From Ancistrus triradiatus (lineage: Eukaryota; Chordata; Actinopteri; Siluriformes; Loricariidae): a DNA stretch of 64,000 nucleotides. Under the pieces are notes generated by a model. The model worked only from the letters and a program-made list of their open reading frames with translations. It did not search any database and was not told the origin of the DNA. Numbering within the stretch: the first letter of the stretch is position 1; each line of letters begins with the position of its first letter. Below, piece after piece: positions 1 to 12,300 of the stretch. The stretch is taken from the NCBI GenBank assembly GCA_025084515.1, contig JAJAGP010001644.1:108143-172142 (forward strand), given 5' to 3'. Made by a program: the position numbers and the translations under genes.

Positions 1-201
1 CTTTTGCCACTCACTAATATGTAATATTGGATCATTTTCCTAGATAAATAAATGACCAAGTATAATATTTTGTCTCATTTGTTTAACTAGGTTCTCTTTA
101 TCTACTTTTAGGACTTGTGTGAAAATCTGATGATGTTTTAGGTCATATTTATGCAGAAATGTAGAAAATTCTAAAGGGTTCACAGACTTTCAAGCATCAC
201 T
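1..201. mobile_element. Tc1 family A terminal repeat fragment
   Basis: This is one terminal inverted repeat (about 200 bp) of the Tc1-like family called A here. Its outer tip is near 201 (CAAGCATCAC). It matches the right end of the near-complete copy at 4095-5640. The rest lies left of the window. Confidence 0.88.
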
Positions 202-298
202 TTGTTACTTCATGATGTTGTGAACGTCTGGATCTTCATTTACTCTTATTATGTTACAGAGCAAGTGTAAGTGGTTAATTCTGCTGCTACATGTAACT

Positions 299-389
299 AT
301 GGATGAAACTGTAAGAAACGACTTACCAGAGGAATCAAATTCTTTACATGATGCACCACAAAATACATGGACAGATGAGGACACTGAAG
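299..389 (+). CDS. cfap74: cfap74 exon 1, probable start codon
   Basis: The ATG at 299 has A at -3 and G at +4, a good initiation context, and opens an acidic stretch starting MDETVRNDLPEE. The donor is GAAG|GTGAGG, leaving one base. The same frame stays open upstream to another ATG at 251, which would add 16 residues. A pyrimidine-rich tract ending in AG at 258-259 could instead be a splice acceptor, making this exon 2 of the transcript. I prefer 299 because of the acidic N-terminus. Confidence 0.72.
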
Positions 390-3300
390 GTGAGGCTTAA
401 TACATTAAACATTTAATGTAAATTATCATGAAATATTGTTTGTACAGGGACGGCACAATGGGGCAGTGGCTAGCTCTGTCACCTCACAGCTCCAGCGGCA
501 CAGGTTCAAGTCATGCCATGGTCACTGCCTGTGTGGTGTTTGCATGTTCTCCCAGTGTCTATGTGGGTTTCCTCTGGCAACTCCAGTTTCTTCACACACT
601 TAAAAGCCATACAGCCAAAAGTCTTGGTCCTCCATTAGATTATATTGTTTTAGCAATGGTATAATGACCATATATAATTATTTCTCAGTCTCATTATTAG
701 AATACAGCCAGAAAATACACAAAATTTGTATGCAGTATAGAAAAACTGACAAAAAGTCAGAAAAAAACAGCTTCTATAGGCTAAAGTGGTAAGTATTTAG
801 TGTGAGCTCCCTTTACATTTGAACAATAGTAGCATCTGAAGAAACTTGATTATGAATGGTCATTTTGGAAGGGTAGCATCTAAGAAACCACTTTTTCAGA
901 AATGTAACAGAGTGAAAAGGCTAAGATATGCTAAAGATTGGAATGCAGACTGTGACAAATCCAAGTTTGAGATTTTTGGGTTCATTCATCGACATTATGT
1001 TATATATGGTCATTGTTGCATAAACAACAAATCTAATGGTGGCCTTAGACTTTTGCTTGGTGCTGTAGCTCAGTTGGCATCTAAGTGTCCCAGTGCGTGT
1101 GTGTGTGTGTGCGCGTGTGTGTGCGTGTGCGCACTTGCTCTGTTTCCTGCCTCGCCCCCTGTATGGCTGGTTAGGCTACCCACTCCTCACCCTGAATTGG
1201 ATTAAGTGGCTATATAAAATGTATGACTAATGTTTTTACATATTTTCCCAACCCATATCCTCTGCATTTAAGAAGAGGTAGGAACATGGGAGGATGTGGT
1301 CAATGATGAACATGATGACAGTTTACCCACTGAATTATCTGGGGACTTGGAAGAACCAGAATGGTAAGTCTATTGATTATCATATCATCTAAAGGAAAAG
1401 AAAATCTATTTAACCATTGGTCTTAGTTTCAGGGAGAGGAGAGAGTCTGGAGGTATGGCCCTTGATGGGAGGAAATGGAGTTATGTGGACAGTGCCCGCA
1501 TGTTCAAGTTGAGAAAGGGCCTAGACCAGCTGGACGGCTTTTATAAGCAAAAGGAGCTCAATGTGATAAGAGCCAGGTACCTACACACACGTACATAGTC
1601 AGGTTCAGAATTCATAGGATGCTTGGTTAAGATGGGTAAAATAATTTAAAAGAGACTGTTGTGGTTAATCCACTTAACCTTACACAGAATTCTAAACTTT
1701 AATTTTATTTAATGTATTTTTGAAAAACCGTTCTAAAACACCCTAATAAAAAACATTTTTGCCCTGTCTAGGGTTGTTCCTGCTATCTAGGCACCGGTTC
1801 TCCCTGACCATGATTAAGCGAATTGTAAAATGAATGAACGAAAAACATGTCAGTACATATGTAGTACTTTGTGCTGTCTTTTTTTATAGAATAAGCTCTC
1901 CGGACAAAAAATTAGTCACCTGGCATTGTACAAGAATGATTGGGCTATAAATACCTACCGGGTGTACGACGGGAGTCATAGATTGAGAAGAGGTGGTACA
2001 GTGCAGGACTGATCAACAGTTACAGGAAACGTTTAGTTGCAGTTATTGCTCACACCAGATACTGAAAGGAAAGGTTCACATACGTTTGCCACTCACCTAT
2101 ATGTAATATTAGATCATTTCCCTCATAAATAAATGACCAAGTATAATATGTTTGTCTCATTTGTTTAACTGGGTTCCCTTTATCTACTTTTAGGATTTGT
2201 GTGAAAATCTGATGATGTTTTAGGTCATATTTAAGCAGAAATCTAGAAAATTCTAACGGGTTCACAAACTTTCAAGCAGCCCTGTATAACTGTTTTGCCC
2301 ATAGTTACCAAGGGTTGAAGCTACACGTGTTCACTCAATCCCAGTAGACCATCATCTCTCCAGCACATTTAACAAAATGGCACTTTGCACTTTAATTGGT
2401 GGATATATTTAAATCTGAGCTCTCTAGGCAGAAAATCATCTTATCCACTCCACATATTGTATTTCCATATGTGTTTCCAGCCTTTAGCACAAGCCGTGGA
2501 GAAGCTGTTAGGTGGGTGGATGAAGGGACTCACAGGTTACATTGCATTTGAGTAGCAGTGTGCGGCAAACATGTTGTCGTAATGCTGTAACACGGTGTCA
2601 TGAGACACTCGAGGCTGTGCACATTCAAATGGTCTGCATGTGTATTCTGCAGTTTGTTTCCCACCCTGGGCTTCACTGTTATTTCAAGAACTATGTACTG
2701 TTGGGTGTTTTTGGAAGAGCTACTCATCACCACTCAACGTTTTCCCACGTCATCACCCACATTTACACATTAAGAACTAGTAGCTTTTACTGGCAGTTTG
2801 TTACATGCAGAGCCTACACATTTCAGCCTTTATGTAATGATTTGCTTAAGCACTTCGGCGAAAGGATTCAGGTACAGGACAGACAGTTTCACAGCTGGGG
2901 CATTTTTTGGTATTGGCTCCCAATTCTCCGTCACTGTTAACGATGAACTGAGGTGTGATTACCTTCCAGCTCACTTGTGAATACTGGAAAGCCATGTTTT
3001 CCCATCAAAATGTTGGGGGCTGTTTTAAGCTCTAACAAGCCCTCCTGATTCTCAGCTTTGCTTTTCACAGGGAGGAACTGAAAGCATGCCGCCTCCATGT
3101 GTCCGAATTGGAAAGAGAAAGAGACAGCTTGGAAAGTGACATTGAAAGGCAGAAGCAGGCCGAAAACAGGTAGGATGCAAGACATTGCATGTGGGAACAA
3201 GAAGTGTCTGTTGTTTGTTCATCCTTGGTGTGTGTGCCGTTCTCCACAGTGCAGCTGTATTCCGCCTACATGCCCGCCACAAGTGTGTGTGTACAGAACT

Positions 3301-6300
3301 TCAGGCAGAGGAAGAGCTGGAGGCTCACCTAGCCATGGTCCTGCAGGAGCATGAGTGAGTCTTACAACTTATTGCTGGATCATGCTGTCAACATTTTACC
3401 ACAGTTTTAATCAGATTCTCTTCATTTAAATGTATTGGCTTTTTTTCTCAGGCTAAATTTACTTGAATTAAAGATTGGATATTTCTCTTTTTTCAGTATA
3501 AGATTAAGTTAATTCATCAAAAGGTACATTTCTTATAACTAGTGCTGGGTGGTATATCGGCTTATGTGGTAAACTGCCGTTAACTTCCCATGTGGTATGA
3601 ATTTTCATGTACTGCCATACCATAGCACAGCAGAAACAACAGCTGTTTTAGTCAGTAGGCAACAGATTCTATAATTATATAGCGCTTATAAAGATCTGGG
3701 TGTGTGGTGTGCTAGGTGTTTCACGATTTATGGTTTTTAGTTGATTTAAGTTTAAAAATTGACGATGTCATTACCGAACACTCAGGGTCTGTGAGACTTG
3801 GTGGCCTCTTATTACATCTTCTGCTACATAAACATACACACACACCACATACGCAACACACACGACACATCACACACATATATACTACCTATTACGTTTC
3901 ACACTCATACTCACACACAGTACACATACACACAATCACACAAACAAATCACACATGGCCAAAAGTATTGGGACAAAAACCCATACAAAGTCAAAAGTAT
4001 TGGGACACAAACCCAAAGTCTTTCTGCTTGCCACATTTCAAGCACTGTTGTAGCTCCTTCAGGTAATGCAGATCTAGTATTACAATTATCATTACAGTGG
4101 TGCTTGAAAGTTTGTGAACCCTTTAGAAATTTCTATATGTATGCATAAATTTGACCTAAAACATCATTAAATTTTCAAACAAGTCTGTAAAGTAGATAAA
4201 GAGAACCCAGTTAAACAAATGAGACAACAATATTATACTTGGTCATGTATTTATTGAGGAAAATTATCCAATATTACATATTAGTGAGTGACAAAAGTAT
4301 GTGAACCTTTGCTTTCAGTATCTGGTGTGATCCCCCTGTGCAGCAATAACTGCAACTATACATTTCCTGTAGCTGTTGATCAGACAGCTTCAGCTCTGGG
4401 ATGTTGGTGGGTTTCCTCACATTAACTGCTCACTTCAGGTCCTTCCACAATATTTCAATTTGATAAAGGTCAGGACTTTGACTTTTCCATTCCAAAACAT
4501 TAACTTTATTCTTTAACCATTCTTTGGTAGAACGACTTATGTGCTGAGGGTCGTTGTCTTGCTGCATGACCCACCTTCTCTTGAGATTCAGTTCATGGAC
4601 AGATGTCCTGACTTTCCTTTAGAATTCTCTGATATAATTCAGAATTCATTGTTCCATCAATGATGGCAAGCCGCCCTGGCCCAGATGCAGCAAATCAGGC
4701 CCAAAATATGATACTACCACCACCATGTTTCACAGATGGGATAAGATTCTTATGCTGGAATGCAGTGTTTTCCTTTCTCCAAACATAACACTTTTCTTTT
4801 AAACCAAAAAGTTCTATTTTGGTCTCATCCGTCCACAAAACATTCTTCCAATCGCGTTCTGGCTTGTCCACATGATCTTTAGCAAACTGCAGATGAGCAG
4901 CAATGTTCTTTTTGGAGAGCAGTGGCTTTCTCCCTGCAGCCCTGCCATGCACACCATTGTTGTTCAGTGTTCTTCTGATGGTGGACTCACGAACATTAAT
5001 GTGAGAGAGGCCTTCAGTTGCTTAGAAGTTATCCTGATGTCCTTTGTGACCTCGCCAACTATTACACACCTTGTTCTTGGAGTGATCTTTGTTGGTTGAC
5101 CACTCCTGGTGAGGGTGAGAATGGTCTTGAATTTCCTCCATTTGTACACAGTCTGTCTGACTGTGGATTGGTGGAGTCCAAACTCTTTAGAGATGGTTTT
5201 GTAATCTTTTCCATCCTGATGAGCATCAACAACTCTTTTTCTGAGGTCCTCAGAAATCTCGTTTGTTTGTGCCATGATACACTTCCGCAAACATGTGTTG
5301 CAAAGAGCAGACTTTGATAGATCCTTGTTCCTTAAATAAAACAGGGTGCCCACTCACACCTGATTGTCATCCCATTGATTGAAAACACCTGACTAATTTC
5401 ACCTTCAAATGAACTGCTTATCCTAGAGGTTCACATACTTTTGCCACTCACTAATATGTAATATTGGATCATTTTCCTTAATAAATAAATGACCAAGTAT
5501 AATATTTTTGTCTCATTTGTTTAACTGGGTTCTCTTTATCTGCTTTTAGGACTTGTGTGAAAATCTGATGATGTTTTAGGTCACATTTATGCAGAAATAT
5601 AGAAAATTCTAAAGGGTTCACACACTTTCAAGCACCACTGTATACTATAAATATATTATATTGTAATTATATACAGTGGGACCTTGGAATTCAGAATCTA
5701 CAATGAGTCCAAAACTGAAGTCATGGAATCAATGTGAGAAAGAAATCCTGTATAGAAAAAAAGCTGCATCAAGATGCATCGATAATCAATTAATCGACTA
5801 ATAGTTGAATCGACGCCCTCTGAATCAAAATCAAATCAAATATTGAGGTGCCTAGTGATTCCCACTTCTAGTGTTTACCATTAACAAGTGTTTTTTTAAG
5901 CTTCCTGTTAAAGAATTAGGAAGTCAAGGAAATAAACCAACTAAGTCTTTGATCTTTCCAGATCTCCTAAACTCAATGTAATTTCCTTTTTTTTTGTCTC
6001 CCACTAGTCTTTCATACACTTCTATTTGACTCAGACATTTTCATAATTGCCCTTGATTCGACTGATTTATTAATATTTTAAGCTTTCTTTTCAATATATC
6101 TTATTTTCAGTTTTCAACCATGTGCTGGTCTCAGCACTTTCTCATTAATCTTTCCTGCTTCTGTTTTTATCTCTTTTTCCATTCACACTCTCTTAAAGAC
6201 TGTCTTTTCTTTGAAGATCTTCTCTCAAACACACACACAAAACAAAAAAGTGTGTTTAACTAGTGTCCTTCTCACTACAAATGTCCAGTGTTTCTGGCAG

Positions 6301-9300
6301 AGAATCAGCATGCTTAAATAACTCATGCCATGACTGACAGTAATTTGCACTGGTTCACAGAAAAACACTATCCGCTAGAACATTACATTTATAGCATTTA
6401 GCAGACACCCTTATTCAGAGCAACTTACAGTTGATACATTCTTACAATCCAAGCAATTGTGGGCTAATGGCCTTGCTCAACAACCCAACAGTGGTAGCTT
6501 GGCAGAGATGGGATGTGAACCCTGGACCTTCTGGTTTATAGTCCAGTACCTTAAACACTAGGCCACCACAGTCCCATTAAACCACTAGAACCACAACACC
6601 ACAATACTGCCTCATGCAAGTTTTGTGTCATGACTGGCAGAAATCATGAGGTGAATACAGAGAGTCTATTCAAGAAGCTTTAGTGAAATAATTCTGGGGG
6701 AGAAGGCAGTCCGAGTCCAGAGTAAAATATCAAAAATGACAGGGAATTAAACCTATCTGTGTGAGTCCAGAAAACAAAGCAGGGTAAAGACTTAGTAACC
6801 AACTGTGCAAAGTTCATAAACAAACTTAAACATCCTACCAGGACTAATGTGCAGGATACTAGGCAAGTGGAGTCCCAAAAACTGAGTGGAGTCACAACAG
6901 AGTGCTAATGGACATAGGGTAGAAACTAGTGTAGGGTATGTGGGAAGAATTGATGAAACAGAATCTGGAACAGAGTGCTTAGAATGAAAGCCACACATAA
7001 GTGCAACAATGATGAAACCTAGCAAAATATGAGCAAAAGCGTGTTGTATAAATATCCGAGATGATAAACAAATTAGGGATCTGTGCACATAATCAGTGGG
7101 TTGCAGAATGGGAACAAGGGAGTGCGTGATGTGGCGGGAGTGATGTATGTTGGGAATTGTAGTGCAGACAAGTGACAGTGAAACTGTGACAGTTTGTCTA
7201 GATGATGTGTTATTAAAGTCATTACTGCTTAAGAAAAACATCAAAGTCAAAGTTGCATTTTTGGCAGAATATGGCAGGTTTGATTGAGAGTTGTGTGGAA
7301 CACACACATATTTCTGATGAGATGACAAGGGAACAGATAAAATGTCCACTGAAGCTAATATGAGGACTAACATGAGGGAAAATGTATGCCCTTCTGTATG
7401 AGACCTGTGGTTTAGCACATTTAGCTGGTATCTGGTCACGGATTAAGTAATTTAAACTAGCAAGGGTCAAAGTATTAATATGTGAAATGTATAAAAAGTA
7501 TATTTACATATTTACCATATTTAACACCTGAGACACAGAACAACAGGTGCAGTGTAATTCTTTTATTTTATTTCAAGTCTTCCACATAATCCTGCAATTA
7601 AATTTTATACATATGTAGGTACAAACTATTTTAAAATCTAAATACATTTCAGATATTACAAATGAACTTTTTAATGTATAATGTTTTATGTTTAAACAAT
7701 TGCTTTATTTTTTGTTGGTAAGAACAACTCAGTTTCCTCAGTGTACAATGCAGGCTACTTGTGACATGCACAGTGTGCGAAGTTGGATAATTTCCTCACT
7801 CTGCCTTGACCAAAAGAAACAACATTTTTCTAGTCCCATGTTTTCCTGAACAAAATTTTCATTCATGCCTAATCCGGAACCTTGGTGAAAAGCTTACCAT
7901 ATATGACTGTCTATTTTGGTATCACGTTAAACACAAACTAGCTGGGAAATGTTTTCAGCTGCTCATTTATTGTTTGAAACCATCAGCTAGAATAGACAGA
8001 TATTGATTATGCTTTCTGTAAAAAAAGCTGTTTGAGTTTACTTACTGCTTCAACATTTAAAGAAATCAAAGGAAAAAACTGTGCCATACGTTTCTTGCTG
8101 ATGATTGTTAGTTAAGTTTTTTAAAACCTTAACTTTTTGCTATTTTGGACTCAAGATTACTAGAACTCAGCCATGTGAAGATCAGGCATGACTGGAGGTA
8201 CCTTGGAGGCTTCACCTACATTTCTGTAAACACATTCAAGACATACAGTGGCAAAGTGGATTTTCTATTAATCATTTTATTGTGTGGCCTAATTTTAACA
8301 GTCGCTTTTCCCCTCATACATACTATCAAAGATAAAATACAAAATGATTGTGTGTGACAGATTTGAGTGTCTATGAGAAGCTTGATTGTGCAGTTTATAT
8401 GTGTTAAAAGTTTGAGAGTGCTGTATATACGAGACACTGATAGTATGTGTGTGCCTGGGAGTGTATATTAGTTGCTAGTGGGCATTCTTGAACCTGGTTT
8501 ATCACAACTTCATTATCAAGATGACCAGAAATCAGTCATGTGAAGACCAGACATGGCTTGGAGGTTTCACCTACACTACTATAAATTCAGAATACAGATT
8601 ATGGTTTCTGCTGAATGTGTATTTATGTTCATCATCGGATTATTCCCTTCGTAAAGTCGAAATTTCGTAAGATGAGCCATTGAAAAACAGGGATTACGTG
8701 TAATATTATTGTGTGGTCTAAAACATATTGCAGTATACACGCCTTAACAAGTGTATCTAAAGAACTGCAAAAGGACAATGTGCTGCATCAGTGAATTATT
8801 TTTTTATTGACCTGATACGCTTGTGTGGGATATGTGTACAGATAATTGGTTTGAAGTCTGGAAAACCATTGTCAGTTGTTTTTGGTTACAGTGCAATTAT
8901 GTATTAACTTTAATTAGGAACCTTGATTTCTTAATTAGAAATGCTGGGAAGCCATTAGATTGTAATTCTAGAGTAACGACTCCGAAATATCTGTCTCCTG
9001 AGAACAGTGGAAAGCAGGATTATAACTACCAGACCTCTTCATGGTAGTTAGCTAATGATTCCTAATTACACATGGTCAGTTTAGCAGTACAATATCCAAT
9101 GAAAACAGCAGTGCTTCACGCTTCTCATTCCACCACTGACCATCTTCTGTTCTTTGTAATGACTTCAGTTAAGCAGGACTAAGAAACTGGTTAGAGGGCA
9201 TTTAACATTTTTTATTTGTTCTTTACGTTGTTATCCCAGAAATCTACTAAGGTCATCTTGTCTTTATTGTTGCACAGTAACCTTTTTCAAGGTTTGTCCC

Positions 9301-12300
9301 TTTAATAAGAGTGTCCTGACTGCTTAATCACAGAATGTCATTGACGTAGTTTAACCTCAAAAGGTAATTTTGTTTTGGTCTGTATTTACAAGGCTGGAGC
9401 TGTTTCAGGTGGAGGTTGAACTTGGTCAGTTCCTTGCTCTGCGTCAGGAGTTGGAGGAAGAAGAGAAGGACTTCCAGGCCCAAAAACAGGAAAAATACAA
9501 TCCACGAATCCAAAGGGAGAAGAACTTTGCCAAAGCAGCCAAGATAAAAGCGCTGCGTGCCAAAAAGTAAAAATTTTATACTAACCACTTTAGTTTAATT
9601 TGAAAGGAAATAACAGTGAAGGCCATAATATACTCAATGACAAAAAAACGCATTCAGATAGAAATGTCAGATTGCTGCGAAACCTGGTATGCAGTTATGT
9701 CACAAGCAGATAGGTAAATCATTACAGGTGTGGTCTGATTAGACACTGGGTCTTGCCACAAGATGGCGTAAAAGTGTTCCCCCGCTGCCTTATAAAAAGG
9801 CTCTCAGAGGTTACTTTTGGATAGTATACATCTTGGTATGAGATTGTTGACTGCTAGACATGCCTCTGCAACACACTCAAGGACATTTTGCCAAGTTGAC
9901 AGACTTTGAGAGGGGGCGCGTCATTGGACTGCAAGAAGCAGAATGGTCTTTTGAAGAATTGCTCACCATCTAGGCCGTTCTGACCTAGCTGTTGGGAGCA
10001 GTGGTTTCGTGAGGACTCTTAAGACATTTTGGCCATTTGATAGACTTCGAGAGAGGGCTCATTATTGTACGGAAGCAGGGTGGTCATTTTGAGGAATTGT
10101 TTGCCATCAAAGCTGTTCTGGCCTAGCTAGGAGGTGTTGGGAGCAGTGGTTCTGTGAGGGCATGCACACGGTGAACAGGCTTTGGACAGCCCAGACAGAC
10201 CACTGGTAGAGAGGATCATTTGATCCACCGACAAGCTCGATCAGCTCCCACAATTTCATTGTCCACCATCCAGACACAGGTGGCACCTTCACTACACATG
10301 CCTGTCTCTGGACCATTTCCAGGCACTTAGCACAGTGCCTATTATGTGTCCTGCCATTGACAGAGAACCACCATCACCATTGTTTGCAGTGGTATGGTGA
10401 AAGAGAAACCTGGACTGCTACAAACTGGAACCGTATTGTATTTACTGACGTATCCAGGTTTTGTTTGGGATCTGACAACAGTCTGGTTAGAGTATGGAGT
10501 TCTCGTGGTGAGAGCTTCAATCCTGAATTTGCTGTGGAGCGACACACTGCCCCAACTGCTGGTGCGATGATCTTGGGAGCCATCGCATACAACAGTCAGA
10601 TTGGCATACAGGCCTGGATGCAACATCTGTGGCCAAATGTGCCACGACCAACTGTGTCTCAACTTGTATCCAGGTTAGAGGTGGCCGAACAGGGTAGTAG
10701 AGACTCCTTTCACAATTGTATTGTTTTCCCCAATAAAGTTATTCTTTCACTGTAATATTGTAATAACTTACATATATCATCATTACATTCACATGTAAAG
10801 TTTCATTCGATTCTAAGAACTTCTTGACGATTTTTTTTTTTGTCAATGAGTGTACATGCTTTCAAAATAATTGTTTTTATATGTTTTGTAGGTTATTAAA
10901 TTAAAAATTATTAATAGCTGTTTAAAATTAAATGGTATACTTAATAGATAACTGAATTAAATAAAAAAGTAAAGCAGAAGGATGATCATTGTGTGTCAGA
11001 GAACAGCAGAAGGCCTGGCAAGAGCAAGCAGGACTTGAACAGAGGAAACAAGATCAGGCCCGGAGAAGTCATCAGAAAGCGGCAGTCTTCCTCAAACAGA
11101 CCCTCGAGAGGTAATGCACACATTTGTCACAGATTTCGTGTAGTCACACTCAGGTTTTGTATTTTATAGTGAATAAATGTTCACATGGTTTATAGCATCA
11201 TTTTCCTTTTTGTTGAAGGATGCACCAGGAAGAGCAAGAGAAAGAGGAGAAGAGGAATGAGCTGATGAAGAGAAGAATGGAGGCAGCAGCAGCATTAAAG
11301 GCCAGCATTGCAAAAAATCAGGCATGTGACAATATTTTGTCAAACATATACAACTCAACAGAGTTTTTATCCATTGGTTTTCAACTTAGATCAAATGGGA
11401 CACAGCTGTGGTCTCGTGAGCTGCACTTAAAATCATTATCTTGTGTTGTGAAAAGCCCTGTTGTAGAATTGTGCTGCTTGCAGATTGTGAGGCACTGGTT
11501 AATACACTAAAGTGTAACTTTCTTCTGTAACTTTCATCTGATTTTCTTTTCTAATGGATCAGGCGCATTCATACATGGCTGTTTCCATAGCAACTTCCCA
11601 GTATGCCTTGGTGTCTTTAAAGTGTGTTGTGGGAGCTCAGTGATTCGTTTTGCAGATTGATGTATGTATTTTGATCTTACAGTCATTTTATCTGTAGGTT
11701 TCTGCTTAAAATTTAAAGATTGTACATGTAGTGAAGTTATGTAAAGGCTCTATTTTTGTGCAGGCACAGCCATAATTGCTCAGTTGATTGGGCATGAGAC
11801 AATTACTCCCCATAGCGATTAGTTATATTTTTGTACTCAGAAATGAGTGGGTGTGTGCTGATGTGGGTTGGGTTGTGTTATATTATTGTTTATGTGCAAC
11901 TCAGCAGATTCAGGGCTGCATTACCCAGATGTTTTGTAACACATCATCACCTGAATATACAGCACTATGCAAAAGTCTTAGGCCGGCATTAGATTAGATT
12001 TTCCGTTGTTTTAACAATATTTTCAGTGTCTTTATTAGAATACATACAACTAGAAAAAATACAGAAAAAATCTGTTATGCAGGAATGAAAATGGTATAAT
12101 AAAAACTCAAAAAAAATTAGCTTATATAGGCTACAGTGGCAAGTATTTAGTGTAGCCTGCAGTAGCAGCATCTGGCAGCTTCATCGAGATGCCAAGTTGA
12201 CCCTTCTACAGTCCAAAGAAGCTTGTTCAGGAATGGTCTTTTTGGAAGGGTAGCAGCCAAGAAACCACTTTTTCGGAAGGGTAACAGGGTGAAAAAGCTA

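Noticed and set aside
846..1205. A 119-codon + frame with a Cys/Val repeat
   Set aside because: It is a Tc1 family H relic running into a (GT)n tract, not a gene.
6792..7439. A 215-codon minus-strand open frame
   Set aside because: No recognised motif. It crosses the edge of a TG...CA repeat, and the composition looks like chance translation of repeat DNA.
11219..11510. Exon 8 read on as a 96-codon frame
   Set aside because: Sequence after AKNQ no longer resembles CFAP74. The frame simply continues into the intron.
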